From Sipunculus nudus (lineage: Eukaryota > Annelida > Sipuncula > Golfingiida > Sipunculidae), in assembly GCA_026874595.1 (NCBI GenBank), contig CM049320.1, positions 24,838,214-24,902,213 of the forward strand: a stretch of DNA of 64,000 bases. Direction: 5' to 3'. Below the pieces are notes generated by a model, which saw nothing but the letters and a program-made list of their open reading frames with translations, was not told where the DNA came from and ran no database searches. This document shows, piece by piece, positions 48,297-60,905 of this stretch (within the stretch, counting starts at the first letter, position 1; each line of letters begins with the position of its first letter). A program made the translations under genes and the position numbers.

Positions 48297-48880
48297 ATTT
48301 TAGAGAGACTTTTCAGTTCCTGTGGATACTTAGTCGCCGAGTAGCTTTTCCCCTACCCCAAACCTACTCTTGGGTTCATAAATTTAAGAAATGGGACGAG
48401 AGTTTTAAGGTTTTATTTCAAATTCATGAATTTTCAATTTCGGTTGAAAGGCTTGGAATGACCAATTATGGTGTTAAGTATTTTATGTATGTCTAACATC
48501 AGCGCCCCAACAAGAAAATAAAATTCAAATACTTTATTATTCAATGTAGTTATGTTCTTCTTTAATTTTGATATTGGTGTGGTTTAGTCACACTTTATAC
48601 ATTAATTCTCAAAATATTCACCCGATCACGTCAGGGTTAAAATTACTGTTTCTTGGTGAATTAAGACATGATGAAGAGATTGAAATACATACTGAGAGCA
48701 CTGCTTTGTGTGATATTTTTCGTTTCGTTATGTGTAATATCAATATGGAGAATAGTTTGTTTTTCAACTATTATCTTTTTATGGAGTTTCATCCACTCCG
48801 CCACATTAGTAATGGAATGAGAAATTTCACTCTGAGAAGTAATATAATCTAAGTAGCAGGCCAGAAAAGGTGATACAAAT
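47033..48880. other. Non-coding DNA after GT15 copy A
   Basis: No gene is supported. It holds a TA/TG microsatellite at 48256-48297. The phrase gaatgcatcagaccttcgtc near 47820 resembles tails seen near some retroelements, but I cannot assign it. Confidence 0.45.
48256..48297. repeat. (TA)n(TG)n microsatellite
   Basis: About 8 TA followed by about 12 TG dinucleotides. Confidence 0.92.
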
Positions 48881-50300
48881 ATTCGGTATTTTCTATAAGA
48901 AAATGAAATATACATAGCCGTAAATTTATATATGGTGGAGATGGATAAGAAAATTAAAGATATAGACAAAACAATTAATATATGGCGGATTAGGAGTCTG
49001 ACCCTAGAAGGACGAAACCAAATAGGCAAAACTTTTATTATCGGTAGATTTAAATATCAGCTTGCTAATCTACCATATTATATGAAACTAAAAGTCTGAG
49101 AAATTGCCACGTTGTCTTTATTTAAAGAAAAGGAAAAAAAGCGGGGGGGGGGGGGGGGGGCTGAAATTCGCCACATTTAGACATCTCGGGTAGTATGCAT
49201 TTAAAGATATTTGTATACCGGAAGATAGATTTTTGAAGAAATTATGTAAGAAATTAAAACGGATATCACATAATAGAGAAATACTTTTATTGGGTAATGT
49301 TGGTCAGGTGATGAGAGCTGCTTTCTTCAAAGAAAATGGATTGTGAATCAAATAATATGGATGAATCGAAATGTTAAGATTTATAACAAATGATTTGTTG
49401 GAAAGAATCCATAACAATTGGGACCATGATCACTAATCTTTTAATGATAATAACCGTGTTAAGCATTCTGAATATTGGAAAGAACGAGGCGTGAATCTGA
49501 GATTATTCTTTCTGTGGTATTCATAAATGCCATTAGTTCTATCAAAGAAATTAGAAATTGAAAATTAATATTCGAATAAACCCCATACTTTATGGTAAAC
49601 GCTTTGCTTTACATCAAACAACTTTAAAACAGGTGTATCAGAGTATCAAGAATGCAATGTACTTGCCATTTTGTAAACTGCTACAATTTATTAATTGCTC
49701 AACACAGTGGATTATAATTGGTCAAGGGTGTACCTGTTATCTAAAAGTATGTTTCAAGATGTTAAAACACAGGATTTTCAGCATAAAGTTCTGCAGAATA
49801 TTTATTTTTAATAATTACGGGTTTCAGAAAAGGAAATTAGTAACAAATAAAAAATCCAATTTTTGTATCACTAATCGAGAAAATACAGTGCATTTATTTT
49901 TGGAATGTGAATTGATAAAAGTATTTTGATTAAACATAGAAATATGATCGGTTGAAAAGAAGATAATTTTTACTTTGATAAATCAGGAGTTGTTTTACGA
50001 GAGTGAATCGAAGAATTTTGGAAGAATTATACATTCATTATCGGTAAAAAGTATATTAATAGATACAGGTATAACAAAAGTGGTCTAACGATAACAGGAT
50101 TTGAACACTATTTAAAGTATTACATGTAGATTGAATAAATTATAGAAAAAAGACATTAAAAAACACAAGATTTAATTGAGAAGAGGGCAGTGTTAATATG
50201 TTTAATACATTGAGATATTATTTGATATTATTTGTAAGAGAAATGGTTTGATTTTGTTCTGCGTATTAATTTTTGAATAAAACTTGTAAAAAAACTAAGT
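48880..50300 (+). mobile_element. Decayed LINE remnant (C-terminal part of a reverse-transcriptase protein)
   Basis: At 48964 the plus strand reads DKTINIWRIRSLTLEGRNQI then GKTFIIGRF, the familiar stretch that follows the RT domain in non-LTR retrotransposons. Further on, 49558-49929 ends with NFCITNRENTVHLFLECELI, matching the post-RT zinc-finger region that normally reads C-x2-C...H-x4-C. Both are broken by stops and frameshifts. The 3' end is near ttgaataaaacttgtaaaaa at about 50270. The clade is not resolvable. Confidence 0.6.
49143..49160 (+). repeat. Poly-G run (18 G)
   Basis: Uninterrupted guanine run within the LINE remnant; potential G-quadruplex. Confidence 0.95.
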
Positions 50301-51012
50301 AGTAGTTAAACATGTCACACTTTTGCTATACCTGAATTATATGTTGGACTTGCTATTCTATGATCATAGGAGTTTACAGCTTTCCGGGAAGAATACTTTT
50401 TCTTTACAATTTCAGATTTAACTAAACACTACCTTTGTGTGCAGAGTTATTTGATCTGAACACCAAGTGTCAGTCGCTGCCAAATGGCGTCGCTAGTTTC
50501 GTGAAATGTATCGCTAAATAATTGTTCGAGTTTTCAATCACACAAGAAATTGATATTGCGGATGTTCACTGCCTTCAAATGAGTTTATGAGGGTCATTTA
50601 AATGCAGTAAATGAGGTTTGCAGATTGATGTGAAATTATATCTGAGGGCAATGACCCCATTAATTTGTATTTGAGTTTAATATGCAATGCGTATATTTAC
50701 CCATTTCTCGAATCCCAGGCATATATATAGGAGAATTAGATCCCTAAAATGCATGTTATTGTTTGGAATGGAAAACAAACATATGTAATATTAGATTTTG
50801 TCAGACTAAATGTACCACGGGTAAATGCGAATATAGGCTACCTCCTTTTTAACTGGTATGGTTATGTTTCAGGAATACCATTATTATATCAATCTTTAAC
50901 ATTTCCGCCTACATCAAATTAAGTATTCTGTGTAAAATATAGTTTGATTTTCTCTTTTTAGAATACAGAGAAATTCTGCTCGAGACGGCCCCGACGCGTT
51001 ACAAACAGAACC

Positions 51013-52024
51013 ATGGTGATTAGGCCATGCCACTCCGCTTTGATCGTCACTGCTTTTGTTTGTGTATCCACAATGTATGTTTTCCTAGTATATAATGCAG
51101 AAATTCTTGAATTCTCCCAAGGTCTTATGAAAATTGAGTTTTCACTCGGAATAAAAGAAAGAAAATTACGGTCACTATGCCAAGAGAAGAACGCAGACTG
51201 CATTAGGTTTTTCCACATGATGAAATCATGGCCTCCGGACAAACCGAAAGGTGCAATCTACCTCCTTACCAGAGCTGGCCGACCGTCTCGCCTTAAAATC
51301 TTACTCTGGGTACTTGAGCAGCATTTTACCAGCTGATGGGACTATCCAATTATAATATTTAACACAAAACTGCTGCGAAGCTCAATTCCTGGGATCAGAA
51401 ATTCAACTAATTCTTCATTATTCTTTCAGGAAGTTAATTTCAAAATCCCTGAATTTGTTCCTCCAGTATTTGAGTGGCCAAAATGGCCACACTGCAAAAA
51501 CCAATTGGATACAAACATATATATGTCGCTTTCATTCCAAGTTAGTTACAGAGCAGCCGGTGATTGGACAGCTCGATTATATCTGGAGACTTGATGACGA
51601 TTCCAGTGTTCGTTACCCTGTAGAATTTGATGTGTTTTGCTTCATGCGCGATAAAGATATATATTACGGATACATTTGTAAATATCCTGACATCTCAAAT
51701 TGTGTGTTTGGGTTATGGAATGCAACCAAGAAATACATCGAAATGAGACACATCAAACCACAGTTCTTCTACCAAATGCCGGATAGAATGACATGCGTTA
51801 ATAACTTTGAAATTAGTAAAGTCAGTCTTTGGACAAGCTCCGAGTACATAGATTTCATGGATTACCTTGACAGGTTAGGTGGCATATTCTACTATCGTTG
51901 GGGAGATGCTCCAATAAAGACGATTGCAGTTTCCCTCTTCGTCCCTGAAAACAAAACTCAAGTTTTTCGTCGCATAGGCTATTTTCACCGTGGGTATGTC
52001 AATAAGCCACCGCCAAAGCATTGA
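51013..52024 (+). pseudogene. GT15-like mannosyltransferase copy C, stop plus frameshift
   Basis: It starts MVIRPCHSALIVTAFVCVST, a type II signal anchor, preceded by an acceptor tctctttttag at 50961. Two lesions are visible. A TGA at 51334-51336 stands where copy E has Arg (FIS-R-FHYP). A net +1 insertion lies near 51525, in the segment matching YKHMCRF; the second half reads in the shifted frame (YICRFHSKLVTEQPVIGQLD, WRLDDDSS, NNFEISKVSLW, YRWGDAPIKTI, IGYFHRG) to a TGA at 52024. The total of 1012 nt is one more than a multiple of three, as expected. Key motifs are otherwise preserved, so inactivation looks recent. Confidence 0.87.
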
Positions 52025-53980
52025 TGGACCTCAGATTAACAATATACTAATATTTATAATCACTGATTGGACTCCGTTTAAAAAAGTAGCACAATTTTAA
52101 TATAAATTAACTGAACTTGTCCCGACTGTAATAAAACCTTTTTCGGGATTGCCAAAGCAATAAATGAGATTAACAATTTGCTAACATTTATACACATTAA
52201 TTAAACTGCGTAAATACAGAAAAAATTACATATCAATTTGATGATTTCATCTAATTCTAACTTAAACATTTTGTTGACCTTTTAAGAGAAAGGGCTATTG
52301 TGAATTACGTTTGCATATCGCTAAATACAAGCATATGATCCTATCATGCCCTAAAACAAAATTGTCATATTTGTAACGCGTTTCGCTTGATCTCGTTTAC
52401 GCTCCATCACACCAAAACTAACTGAATTGGAAACTTTGAACACTTTGGATAAGTGCCCATTATGATTAGTTCTAAAGTAAACCATATTCATATGCCAACT
52501 TGCTTTTTTTTCAAAATTTATTTTATCCTCCTGTGGTTGGTATGAATAGATTCTAAGAGCTACTGTAAACTGTTTATTCACTAGAGTACAGTTTGAAACA
52601 TACTAATAAAAATCTTAAGCGGCGTTGCATGTACATAATTTGTGTGCACATTAAATGTCATCACAATGATTGCGGTCATTACCAGCAGCGTCTATAATTG
52701 ATGCATAGTAATGAACATGCTTTTCCCTTATGTAGAATAAAAACTGTATTAAAAATCAACTGCAAAATGACAGATAAAGCTTTGATACATGGGACTAGGC
52801 ATGTATTCTACCTCTATTTTACTGAAGGACAGCAGTTGTTCTATTATAGTCTGAGTGTATCTGCTTTTATTTTTACTTAAAATCAGCTAAGCCTAAGCGA
52901 CGGCCCTTTATACTTCTACTGGTTTTCTTGTCTGGTCGCCAGGGATATCCTGAGGAAATTGTCTTTAAAATCCTAAAGTACGTCACAGTGACCTATACTC
53001 TACACTTTATAATGTAACTCACAATTTTGAGCACTGTAAAAGTAAGGCTTCCCTAAGCGTGCAATGTTGTTAACTTGTTAATCATATGTTCTGCGTTAAA
53101 TCATAATATGGCAATAATGTGCCTCTTCTACTCTTTAATTCTATCAGCATTCAAAGTTTAAAAAAACAAACCGAGATTTTCTGCGTTGTGGGTCAATTGC
53201 AAGGACTGCATGTAGACATTATGTAATATCTGTTCTAAATATCCCAGTATCCCTAAATATCCCAATATTGACCGTATTACCGATAAATGCTTGTAAGCTG
53301 CACGTGACCTTACGTGTGATGACTTCTTTTCTACAAGCCAAAATGTTAATTTCCGTCCAACCCAGATAAACAGGAAAAATAATAATTTAGTTTCTTATCA
53401 TAGTAAACTATTCAATAATTGAAGGCACCCACATTACTGGTAATTAACACAATTTTGCCTAAACGGAGCTTTCATTTTCGTTTATCATGAATGTTTACGA
53501 CTTCAAGTTCTACTAATAATTTAAGCACTGCAGGGTGATGAGCAGAACAGGATTCTGTAGCTGGAATATGAGGAAAATTCAGATTGCGCCGAAAAATGGT
53601 GAATCAGTATAGTGAATCAAAATAACCTTTTCAACCACTACCTTTTGAAATAGGTTTTCATGTTAAGGGGACGAACAGTTCCTCGGAGTCAAATTGAAAA
53701 TAATTATTTTCAAAGTAGCAGCTTTGTGGAATTTCTCTTATTTGAGTATTTGGTTTCTGTGTTTGCTTATCACGTTATTGTCTGTAAAAAATATTGATCA
53801 CATGACTTATTAATAAACTATGGATTGCGCCGCCCATACTGATCTATTCCATTGATCCAAAAATAATTTTATTTCCTGAATATCATGCAGATTTACACTG
53901 TAGGTGCCACCACTTATGCTGTACTGCAGCTGTTTCTTTTTCCAGCTGTATATCATTTTTAATATATCATTATATCATAT
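52025..53980. other. Intergenic DNA between GT15 copies C and D
   Basis: No gene or known repeat is supported. The stretch is AT-rich with no long frame. Confidence 0.45.
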
Positions 53981-53989
53981 CCACTACCT

Positions 53990-54115
53990 TTCACAGTTTA
54001 ATCAAATGAAAGACCGTTAGTCTTTTGTTGAAAATGACAGACTTCAGCGGTCAGTATTGTGCTAAGCATGGCACAAATAGTAGCCATATGAAGCAGCTAC
54101 ACTTAACACACAGAC
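53990..54115 (-). repeat. Inverted copy of 44970-45110
   Basis: ttgctgaagt-type matching is clear on the complement: agctgcttcatatggctact, tgccatgcttagcacaatac and acggtctttcatttg match 44992-45090. It shows that the upstream flanks of GT15 copies A and D were duplicated with local inversion. Confidence 0.65.
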
Positions 54116-54499
54116 AGGCTGTGATAAGCTCAAACAAATAACCCTTCATCGGGCTATATTTTGTGTGTAGCCTTTTAACATTGTGTCAGATTCAGTTGAC
54201 CTTTACGGTTGAGCACCAGATCAGACCGTGTGCAATAAACTCTCGCGGATATATTTCTCATTGTATTAACAATTCTTTGAAGAGGGATGGCGGTAAAACA
54301 AATTCATTAAACATATACAGTACTACGTTTTTTAAGACTGCATTTTATTTAAAATAAAAAAACTTTTTTTACAATATTTGAATGTTTACTAAACGTAAAT
54401 GTATTTATTTTATATACACATTGTCTTCATTTGCGCTTCACAATAAAAGCTTAAAAACACATTAAAACAATCAGGGCAAAATGACCATATCACCTTTCT

Positions 54500-55416
54500 C
54501 CATCAGGCTACACCAGCTGAATGCCAAGTGTAAATCGTTGCCAATAGGTGTCACTGGCTCTCAAGATGGTATTGTTGTTACGCCAGGCTATAGATGCAGT
54601 AATGATATATAAATATTCTCTAACTTTCAGGTGAGTTTAAGAGTGTTGTTAAAATACGGCAAATGATGCGCTATTTCCTAATGATATTCAATTGGAATTA
54701 AATTAAACTATGCATTCATGCTGAAGTTAAACATGCCCCGTTAACTTTGTTTGACTCTGTGTTTTCGGGTACTTTCCATTCAATTAATTTAGAAAACATA
54801 AAGGTATACAGGAACGTTTAATTAGTTAATTGCATTTATACCAATAAATCATTCTTTTATTGGTCTGTATGCTAGCGATGATTCTTCAGGAAACACTGAC
54901 AGACCATCTGTTACACATTATCAGGGTATTCATGCCATACTCATCGCTCAATATAATGGCACAGTTTCTCCAGCAAAGTGAGGCATCTACATATTGATTT
55001 TTGCTTGCATGAGAACAGGTAGAGTGGATTCCCGGTCCTTCCTTATTCCTTCCATCATTGATTTTATAATGCTTTTTTTTTATGAATGCCTCTCTCGTGC
55101 TAATCATTCTGAGAGTCAAGGGCTTCCTGGAAAAGAAACTGTTCTACAGTATGTTTTATTCACTATTCTGTACTGAAAACAGGTTTATCTATCTATCTTA
55201 CCAGTCCCCTTTTCACTTTAATACAATTTTATTAAAACTAATAGAATTTCATAGACTTGTCTCTCCGTTTCTCCCCCACTTGAAATACATAAAACTTGAA
55301 ATAACCACGGAACACTTATGATTAACGTATATTCAAAGAGTTGTAATTTACTTTCTGGCTTTTTATTGTTCTAACACCTATAATATATTGATGCATTCTC
55401 TATCTTTTTGTTCCAG
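54500..55416 (+). promoter_or_regulatory. Upstream region and 5' UTR intron of GT15 copy D
   Basis: Direct duplicate of 45185-45974. Shared phrases include aacactgacagaccatctgt, aggtagagtggattcccggt and tatgaatgcctctctc. The donor is at 54631 and the acceptor ends at 55416. Confidence 0.6.
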
Positions 55417-55451
55417 GAACTAGGCCCAAGTGTAATTCCCTCAGTTGAAAT

Positions 55452-55841
55452 ATGAAAATATTTAGCAGATCCACTGTGGTCTTTGCGCTTTCGTATGTAT
55501 CATCTTAACATATCTTTTCCTGACACAAAAGGAAGATTTAAGTGATCCCTCACAAAGTATGACGGAAATTGTGCTTTCTCTTGGACAAGAAAAAGAAGAA
55601 AGGAAAACAATGTGTTGAAATGCCACGAAAACAACACAGAAAGTATAAGGTTTTTCCAGATGATGAAATCCTGGCCACCTGATAAGCCAAGAGCTGTGAT
55701 CTATGTCCTAAACAGAGTGGATCGACAGAAACGCTTTCTAAACTTACTCCATACGGTTGATCAATATTTTGCCAGGCAGTTCCGCAATCCAGTAATTATA
55801 TTTCACTCACAAATGTTACGAAGTTCAATTCCTACGATTAA
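55452..55841 (+). pseudogene. GT15-like copy D, truncated and frameshifted
   Basis: Very close to copy A (for example tttagcagatccactgtggt). It has a one-base deletion near 55487, leading to an early TAA, and another near 55608. From 55612 the frame reads SWPPDKPRAVIYVLNRVDRQ and ARQFRNPVIIFHSQMLRSSI. Homology stops exactly at 55841, where an inverted AGCT element begins (aacaagggacccatgggtca). The remaining two-thirds of the gene do not reappear after that element. Confidence 0.88.
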
Positions 55842-57763
55842 CAAGGGACCCATGGGTCACGGCGCTCAGTTAAAATATTAGAATTGTTGCAAAAGTTGCA
55901 ATCATTATATATACAGAGTAAAAAGCATTTGGTCATATTATGCATACACATATATTTTATTATTTTTAAATCATAAATGTTTAAACTAATTTTAAAAGAA
56001 AATAATGCCACAACATGGCATCTACAAGAATATTCTCCACATTGGAGTTTTCAGGACATGCTTAATTTTATTCACCAAAATAAAATAAAAGTAAATTTGA
56101 TAAAATAAAACATCTTTTCAAATAAAGTATACACACTGTTGGTTGAATGAGGGACAAACAATATCATTGTGCTAATTACTATCCCAGTTTTAATTAATTA
56201 CTGGAATTAATAGTCAATTTCACACCTGGTGAAGTTTTTACTCTTCTGAAGTAAGGAATTACTTATCTCATGAACATCCACACTTTCACAGCAATACACC
56301 ACTTTGTGGACACAATTAAATGTACACTTTAATCATTGTAACCCTGGTGGTTCAATACAAAATCTAAAACGTAGCATGTCCAAGAATAAAATAAAATAAT
56401 AACATTCATCTAGTTTATGCACCAGCTGGACGGGGGATGAGTGCAGGGCAGAGGGGAAGCCTGCTAGTAGTGGCCAAGCTGGGCCAGGGTAAGCTGCCTG
56501 GGGTGGGTTACATAATGCAAGTGAAGGCTGTACTACTAGGTGGGCTAGATGTAAACAACACTTGACATGGTGTATGAAAACATGAAAAAAAGCTATTCAA
56601 TCCTATCAATTTCTTTTGAAAGTTCAGACTTTAAAAGATTAAATCCTTATGCATATATGCTGGGAAAATTAAATCAACAGTGCCAAAGTTGGACAAAATT
56701 TAAGGTATTGATTTTTTATTTATGCTAATAACTTGAAAAATTTGCAAAATTCAGATCTAATTTTGGGTAAACAATTGAATCTTGATTAAATAAAGTTATA
56801 TTCCTGAAAAAAGGTCTCTAGGTTCAGCAATTCTCATGTTAGGTGAGTAAATATATTTCCTGATTTTTTAAAAAATTGTATTATGTTTTGGCCCATAACT
56901 TCAAAATAATACCCAATACTGACCTAATTTTTGGTATGTTAATAGAAAATGTATAAAAGAATGTGAATACTAAATACCATCAAAAACAGATCAGTGGTTT
57001 TGATATTAGGCAGCCTTGAAGTGTAACAATGGCTTTTTTTCTTCCTTAATATCTCGAAGGAACAAAGTCCTAATGACCCAATTTTCGGTATGGTAGGAGA
57101 TTTTGGGGACATCTAAAATAATGTCAACAGCCTGGGGAGCATAGAGATGTGCACTGAATGACCTACAGTCATCAAAGTGGACTGCTTGACAATGTAAGGG
57201 AATACAACAACAAAAATTCAATAACTAGTCTAATTTTGCAGCTTTTATATTCAAATTTCAGATTTTAACAGATTAAATCCTTATGTATACATGGTGTGAA
57301 AATTAAATCCACAGTACTTACAGGAAAAAAACGTGCCATGGCCAAAGTTGGGCAAAATTTAAGGTACCAATTTTATATTTTTGCCAATATTTAAAAAAAA
57401 ATTAACAAATTTTGATCTAATTTTTGGTATGCAATTAAATTTTGATTAATTAAAGTTGTATTACTGGAAAAAAGTCCCTACCTTTAACACTTTTGGTCTT
57501 AAGTGACCAAATATCTTCCTGATTTTTTTACAAAGTCCATTATGTTTGGGCCCATAACTTTTTTAAATTATATAATACTGACTTAATATCTGGCACGTAC
57601 ATAGGAACTATATAGAGGAATATTTATGGTAAATATGAAGAAAACCGGATGAGTGGTTTTAATATAAGGCAGTCCTGAAGTGTGAAAATAGATTTCTAAT
57701 AAAAAATTGAGGTTTTTCCTTAATATCTCAAAGGAACGAAGTCCTATTGACCCAAATTTTTGC
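55840..57763 (-). mobile_element. AGCT element copy 7, inverted and missing its left end
   Basis: Reads as the complement of copies 1-3, from the right terminus (AACAAGG then GACCCATGGGTC) through the shared poly-C/poly-G block near 56431 to ctattgacccaaatttttg. The left hairpin and the short-repeat run are absent. It interrupts GT15 copy D. Confidence 0.85.
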
Positions 57764-58188
57764 TTATATATAAAATTTATTATGTTATAACATAGATGTA
57801 TATCTCTCTATATAATATATAATCGGAAGATCATGGGTTCGATTCCCTTGGCAGTGAACCTACTTTTTTGGGTATTCAAATCCATCCCTATATACAATGA
57901 ACCAGCATGGCTATTTTTACTCTATATAATATATGCCGCACACCAAACAAGACCACAAGTTCTCCCTGCTGCATGCAAAGTCGCTGGTTCCTGTAAAAGT
58001 ATGCATATACACAGAGGGGTTATAGATCTGTCGTTAGGTGTATCAGCTTAGTGGGTAAATCGGAAGATCATGGGTTCGATTCGCATCGGCAGTGAACTGA
58101 CTTTTCTGTGTATTCTAGTTCGATCTCTGTATACACTGAACCAGCATCACTATTCAAACATCACTTTCTTTCTTTCTCTCTCTCTCTA

Positions 58189-58258
<70 letters not shown>

Positions 58259-58555
58259 TATATTTCTGTCACCATCAAATCTCCTGAGCCAATACATCCA
58301 TGATTGATATAATTGGAAGACATACTGATCATGCAACTTATGTGCTATTTTCTGCAGAAAATGCATACATTTTCAGGAAAACACATCATGCGAAAAAAAA
58401 AACACTGACTATAGCCTTGCAACTACAACCCTTTCTCATAGGCAGTCAGACCTGGGGTCGAACCCAAGTTGCCAACGGACAGCAAAAATGAAATTTTTAT
58501 GGTGACGAATGATTTGTGTAACAGTCTATTGTGTAACAAACCTAGAATGAATGCA

Positions 58556-58598
<43 letters not shown>

Positions 58599-58760
58599 TT
58601 TTACGCAGTGGAATCATATGTGTGTGTCTGTACGTTTTACGCAGTGGAATCAGATATGGACACTCAATGTACTTCTTTCCTGATATATTGTTAAAAAGGA
58701 TTAGTAGCAAAGATGGATAAATTATACTGGAATGCCGTAAAGAAATCTTATAAATACGAC
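57764..58760. repeat. Microsatellites and SINE-like duplicates
   Basis: Two related units contain cggaagatcatgggttcgat, at 57823 and 58060, each followed by ggcagtgaac and accagcat phrases. The B-box-like gggttcgattc suggests a tRNA-derived SINE. (TC)n(TA)n occupies about 58158-58260. A (TA)(TG) tract is at 58556-58596, followed by a doubled gtacgttttacgcagtggaa. Confidence 0.5.
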
Positions 58761-59888
58761 ACTCGGTTAGCTGGGAATGTGTATTTTAAAGAACCTTCGT
58801 TGTATGCCCGTGGCATAAAAACGTAGCAGAGGGAGGAAAGACATGATGTGTGTTACATCATCATTATTATTCAAGATGTTGAAATAATGCAAATGCACGA
58901 GTAAAGTGACTGCATATACATTTGGTCACTGGAAGGTAGGTCACGTTTGTTCCCTCATTGCAGCCATTCTTTCTCCTTTGAAATTTCCTTCAATTTTAAT
59001 TTCCTAATGCTTTACTCACTTTTCTTTTTTTTATTTTCTCTGCCCTGGTCTTTCACACCACGTGGCCTTGTATAAGTACTTGGTCATGTGGTTAAAGAAA
59101 ATGACAGTTTCAACTGGAATTGTTCAAAATACCTCGGTCACGCATAGATAACGGTCACAGCGATAGACAGATTTACTTTTCTGTCTCAAATAACGACTGG
59201 CCCAGGTTTATGTAAAACTAATAAACAACTCTATCTTCAGAAAGATTGTCCGTTTGTCCCTATCAGTATGAGTCGAACATTTTCGTTTGTAGTTACAATG
59301 ATTGCTTTACAATCCTTTTTAAAAATCCTTACATCCTAATTTAATAATAAGTACATTATTTCTTGTTGAATATTTTTTTTTAAATTTCATACTGTAACTA
59401 CATGATATTAAAATAAGACCTTGGCATAGTTATTACATACACACGAAATTTTTTATATAATTTCATGGAAAGAACTTACCTAGTATTTATAAAACAGACT
59501 GCCCAAATGATAAGCAATTTGCTCAGCTCAGTATTTAAAGTTTATTTTACTTAAGCTTCCGCACTTACACCCGCCACGTCATCCCTGATTAATTTATTAA
59601 TCAATTAAAAGAAATTTGTAGATAATGAAATGTTGCATGTCAAGACACGAGCTAAGTTCCTCATCCGATGAGATTGAATAAAAAAATATTCTGTCTGCAG
59701 ATTATATATTCCAAGACAGCACCGAAAATTCAAGAATTTGTCGAAGATTATTGATTTTCTTTTCCCAGTTTCAAATTTCCATTCTCTGTCCGTCCACTCC
59801 AATCTGACTCCGGTCTAACACGTATTCATATGTTTTATATTTCATAATTCAAAGCACCTCTACTCAAGACGAGTGACTAAGTTAAGGA
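58761..59888. other. Region upstream of the intact GT15 gene
   Basis: No gene or clear repeat. It should contain the promoter of the gene at 59889. I cannot confidently place a 5' UTR intron acceptor; ttcataattcaaag ending at 59853 is a weak candidate. Confidence 0.4.
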
Positions 59889-60905
59889 ATGAAGATGAAC
59901 TTTCCAAAATCCATAATCGCTGTAGTAATAGTTACCTCGATAGGCATCATCTCTTCATATATTTTGTTTGCATATAACGATGAATTTTTTGAGCTCACAC
60001 ACGGCATAATGAAGATTGTATTTTCTCCGGAACAAAACGTGGATGGACAACAGCTGATGTCGAAATGTAATAGAAAGAACACAGAATGCATGAGGTTTTC
60101 CGAAATGATGAAATCCTGGCCTCCGGACAAACCAAAGGCTGCTATTTATGTTTTAACCAGGGTGGGAAGACAGAAGCGCCTTATAAACATGCTGGAGTCA
60201 GTTGATCAACATTTTATCAGCCGCTTCCACTATCCAGTGATAATATTTCACTCAATCATATTCCGGGGTTTAATTCCTAGTATAAGAAATGCTACAAATT
60301 TACCAATATTCTTTCAGGAAATTGAATTTAAATTACCGAACTTTCTTCCTCCAAAAGATCGTTGGCCCACACCGCACTGCATACACACTATAGGATACAG
60401 GCACATGTGTCGTTTTCAGTCAAGGTTAGTAACAGAACAGCCGATCATTGAGCAGCTCGATTATATATGGAGACTAGATGATGACTCTGATATCAGCAGC
60501 CGAATTGAATACGATGTATTTCGATTCATGCGAGATAAAGATATATATTACGGATACATGTGCATACGTCTTGACAACCCTGGGTGTGTGTATGGATTAT
60601 GGAAAGCAGCAAAGAAATACATTGAAATGAAACAAATCAAACCACATTTCTTCTACGAAATGAAGGAAAGAATGACGTACTTTAACAATTTTGAAATCAG
60701 TAAAGTCAGCCTTTGGAGGAGCCCCGAATACAAAGATTACATCGATTACATCGACAGACTCGGAGGAATATTCTACCATCGTTGGGGAGACGCTCCTATT
60801 AAGACGATTGGCGTAACTCTCTTCGTCCCTAAGAACAAGACATATCATTTTGGGGACATCGGCTATATTCATCACAGCTGTGTTAATAAACCGTCAAAGC
60901 AGTAA
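59889..60905 (+). CDS. GT15 (KRE2/MNT1-type) mannosyltransferase-like protein, intact copy E, 338 aa
   Basis: A single uninterrupted coding exon. Predicted Golgi type II membrane enzyme: a short cytoplasmic N-terminus, a signal anchor at residues 8-29 (SIIAVVIVTSIGIISSYILF), a stem, then a GT15-type catalytic domain from about 74. Visible motifs: YVLTRVGRQKRLINMLESVD (88-107), HMCRFQSRLVTEQPIIEQLD (172-191), WRLDDDS (194-200, where fungal enzymes have WR-V-E-P), NNFEISKVSLW (266-276), RWGDAPIKTI (298-307) and IGYIHH (324-329). By alignment from memory, Asp301 in RWGDAP and a His in IGYIHH match residues used for the active site and metal in yeast Kre2/Mnt1. N-glycosylation sequons: Asn134 and Asn316. 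Family members transfer alpha-mannose from GDP-mannose; substrate here is unknown. It is the only copy in this cluster with no lesion, so probably the functional one. Confidence 0.9.
   Translation: MKMNFPKSIIAVVIVTSIGIISSYILFAYNDEFFELTHGIMKIVFSPEQNVDGQQLMSKCNRKNTECMRFSEMMKSWPPDKPKAAIYVLTRVGRQKRLINMLESVDQHFISRFHYPVIIFHSIIFRGLIPSIRNATNLPIFFQEIEFKLPNFLPPKDRWPTPHCIHTIGYRHMCRFQSRLVTEQPIIEQLDYIWRLDDDSDISSRIEYDVFRFMRDKDIYYGYMCIRLDNPGCVYGLWKAAKKYIEMKQIKPHFFYEMKERMTYFNNFEISKVSLWRSPEYKDYIDYIDRLGGIFYHRWGDAPIKTIGVTLFVPKNKTYHFGDIGYIHHSCVNKPSKQ

Noticed and set aside
58423-58480. tRNA-like ggggtcgaaccc motif
   Set aside because: Only the B-box-like arm is present; no cloverleaf can be drawn around it.
59882-60130. 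Minus-strand frame antisense to the start of GT15 copy E
   Set aside because: A shadow of the well-supported plus-strand gene; similar antisense frames occur at the other copies.
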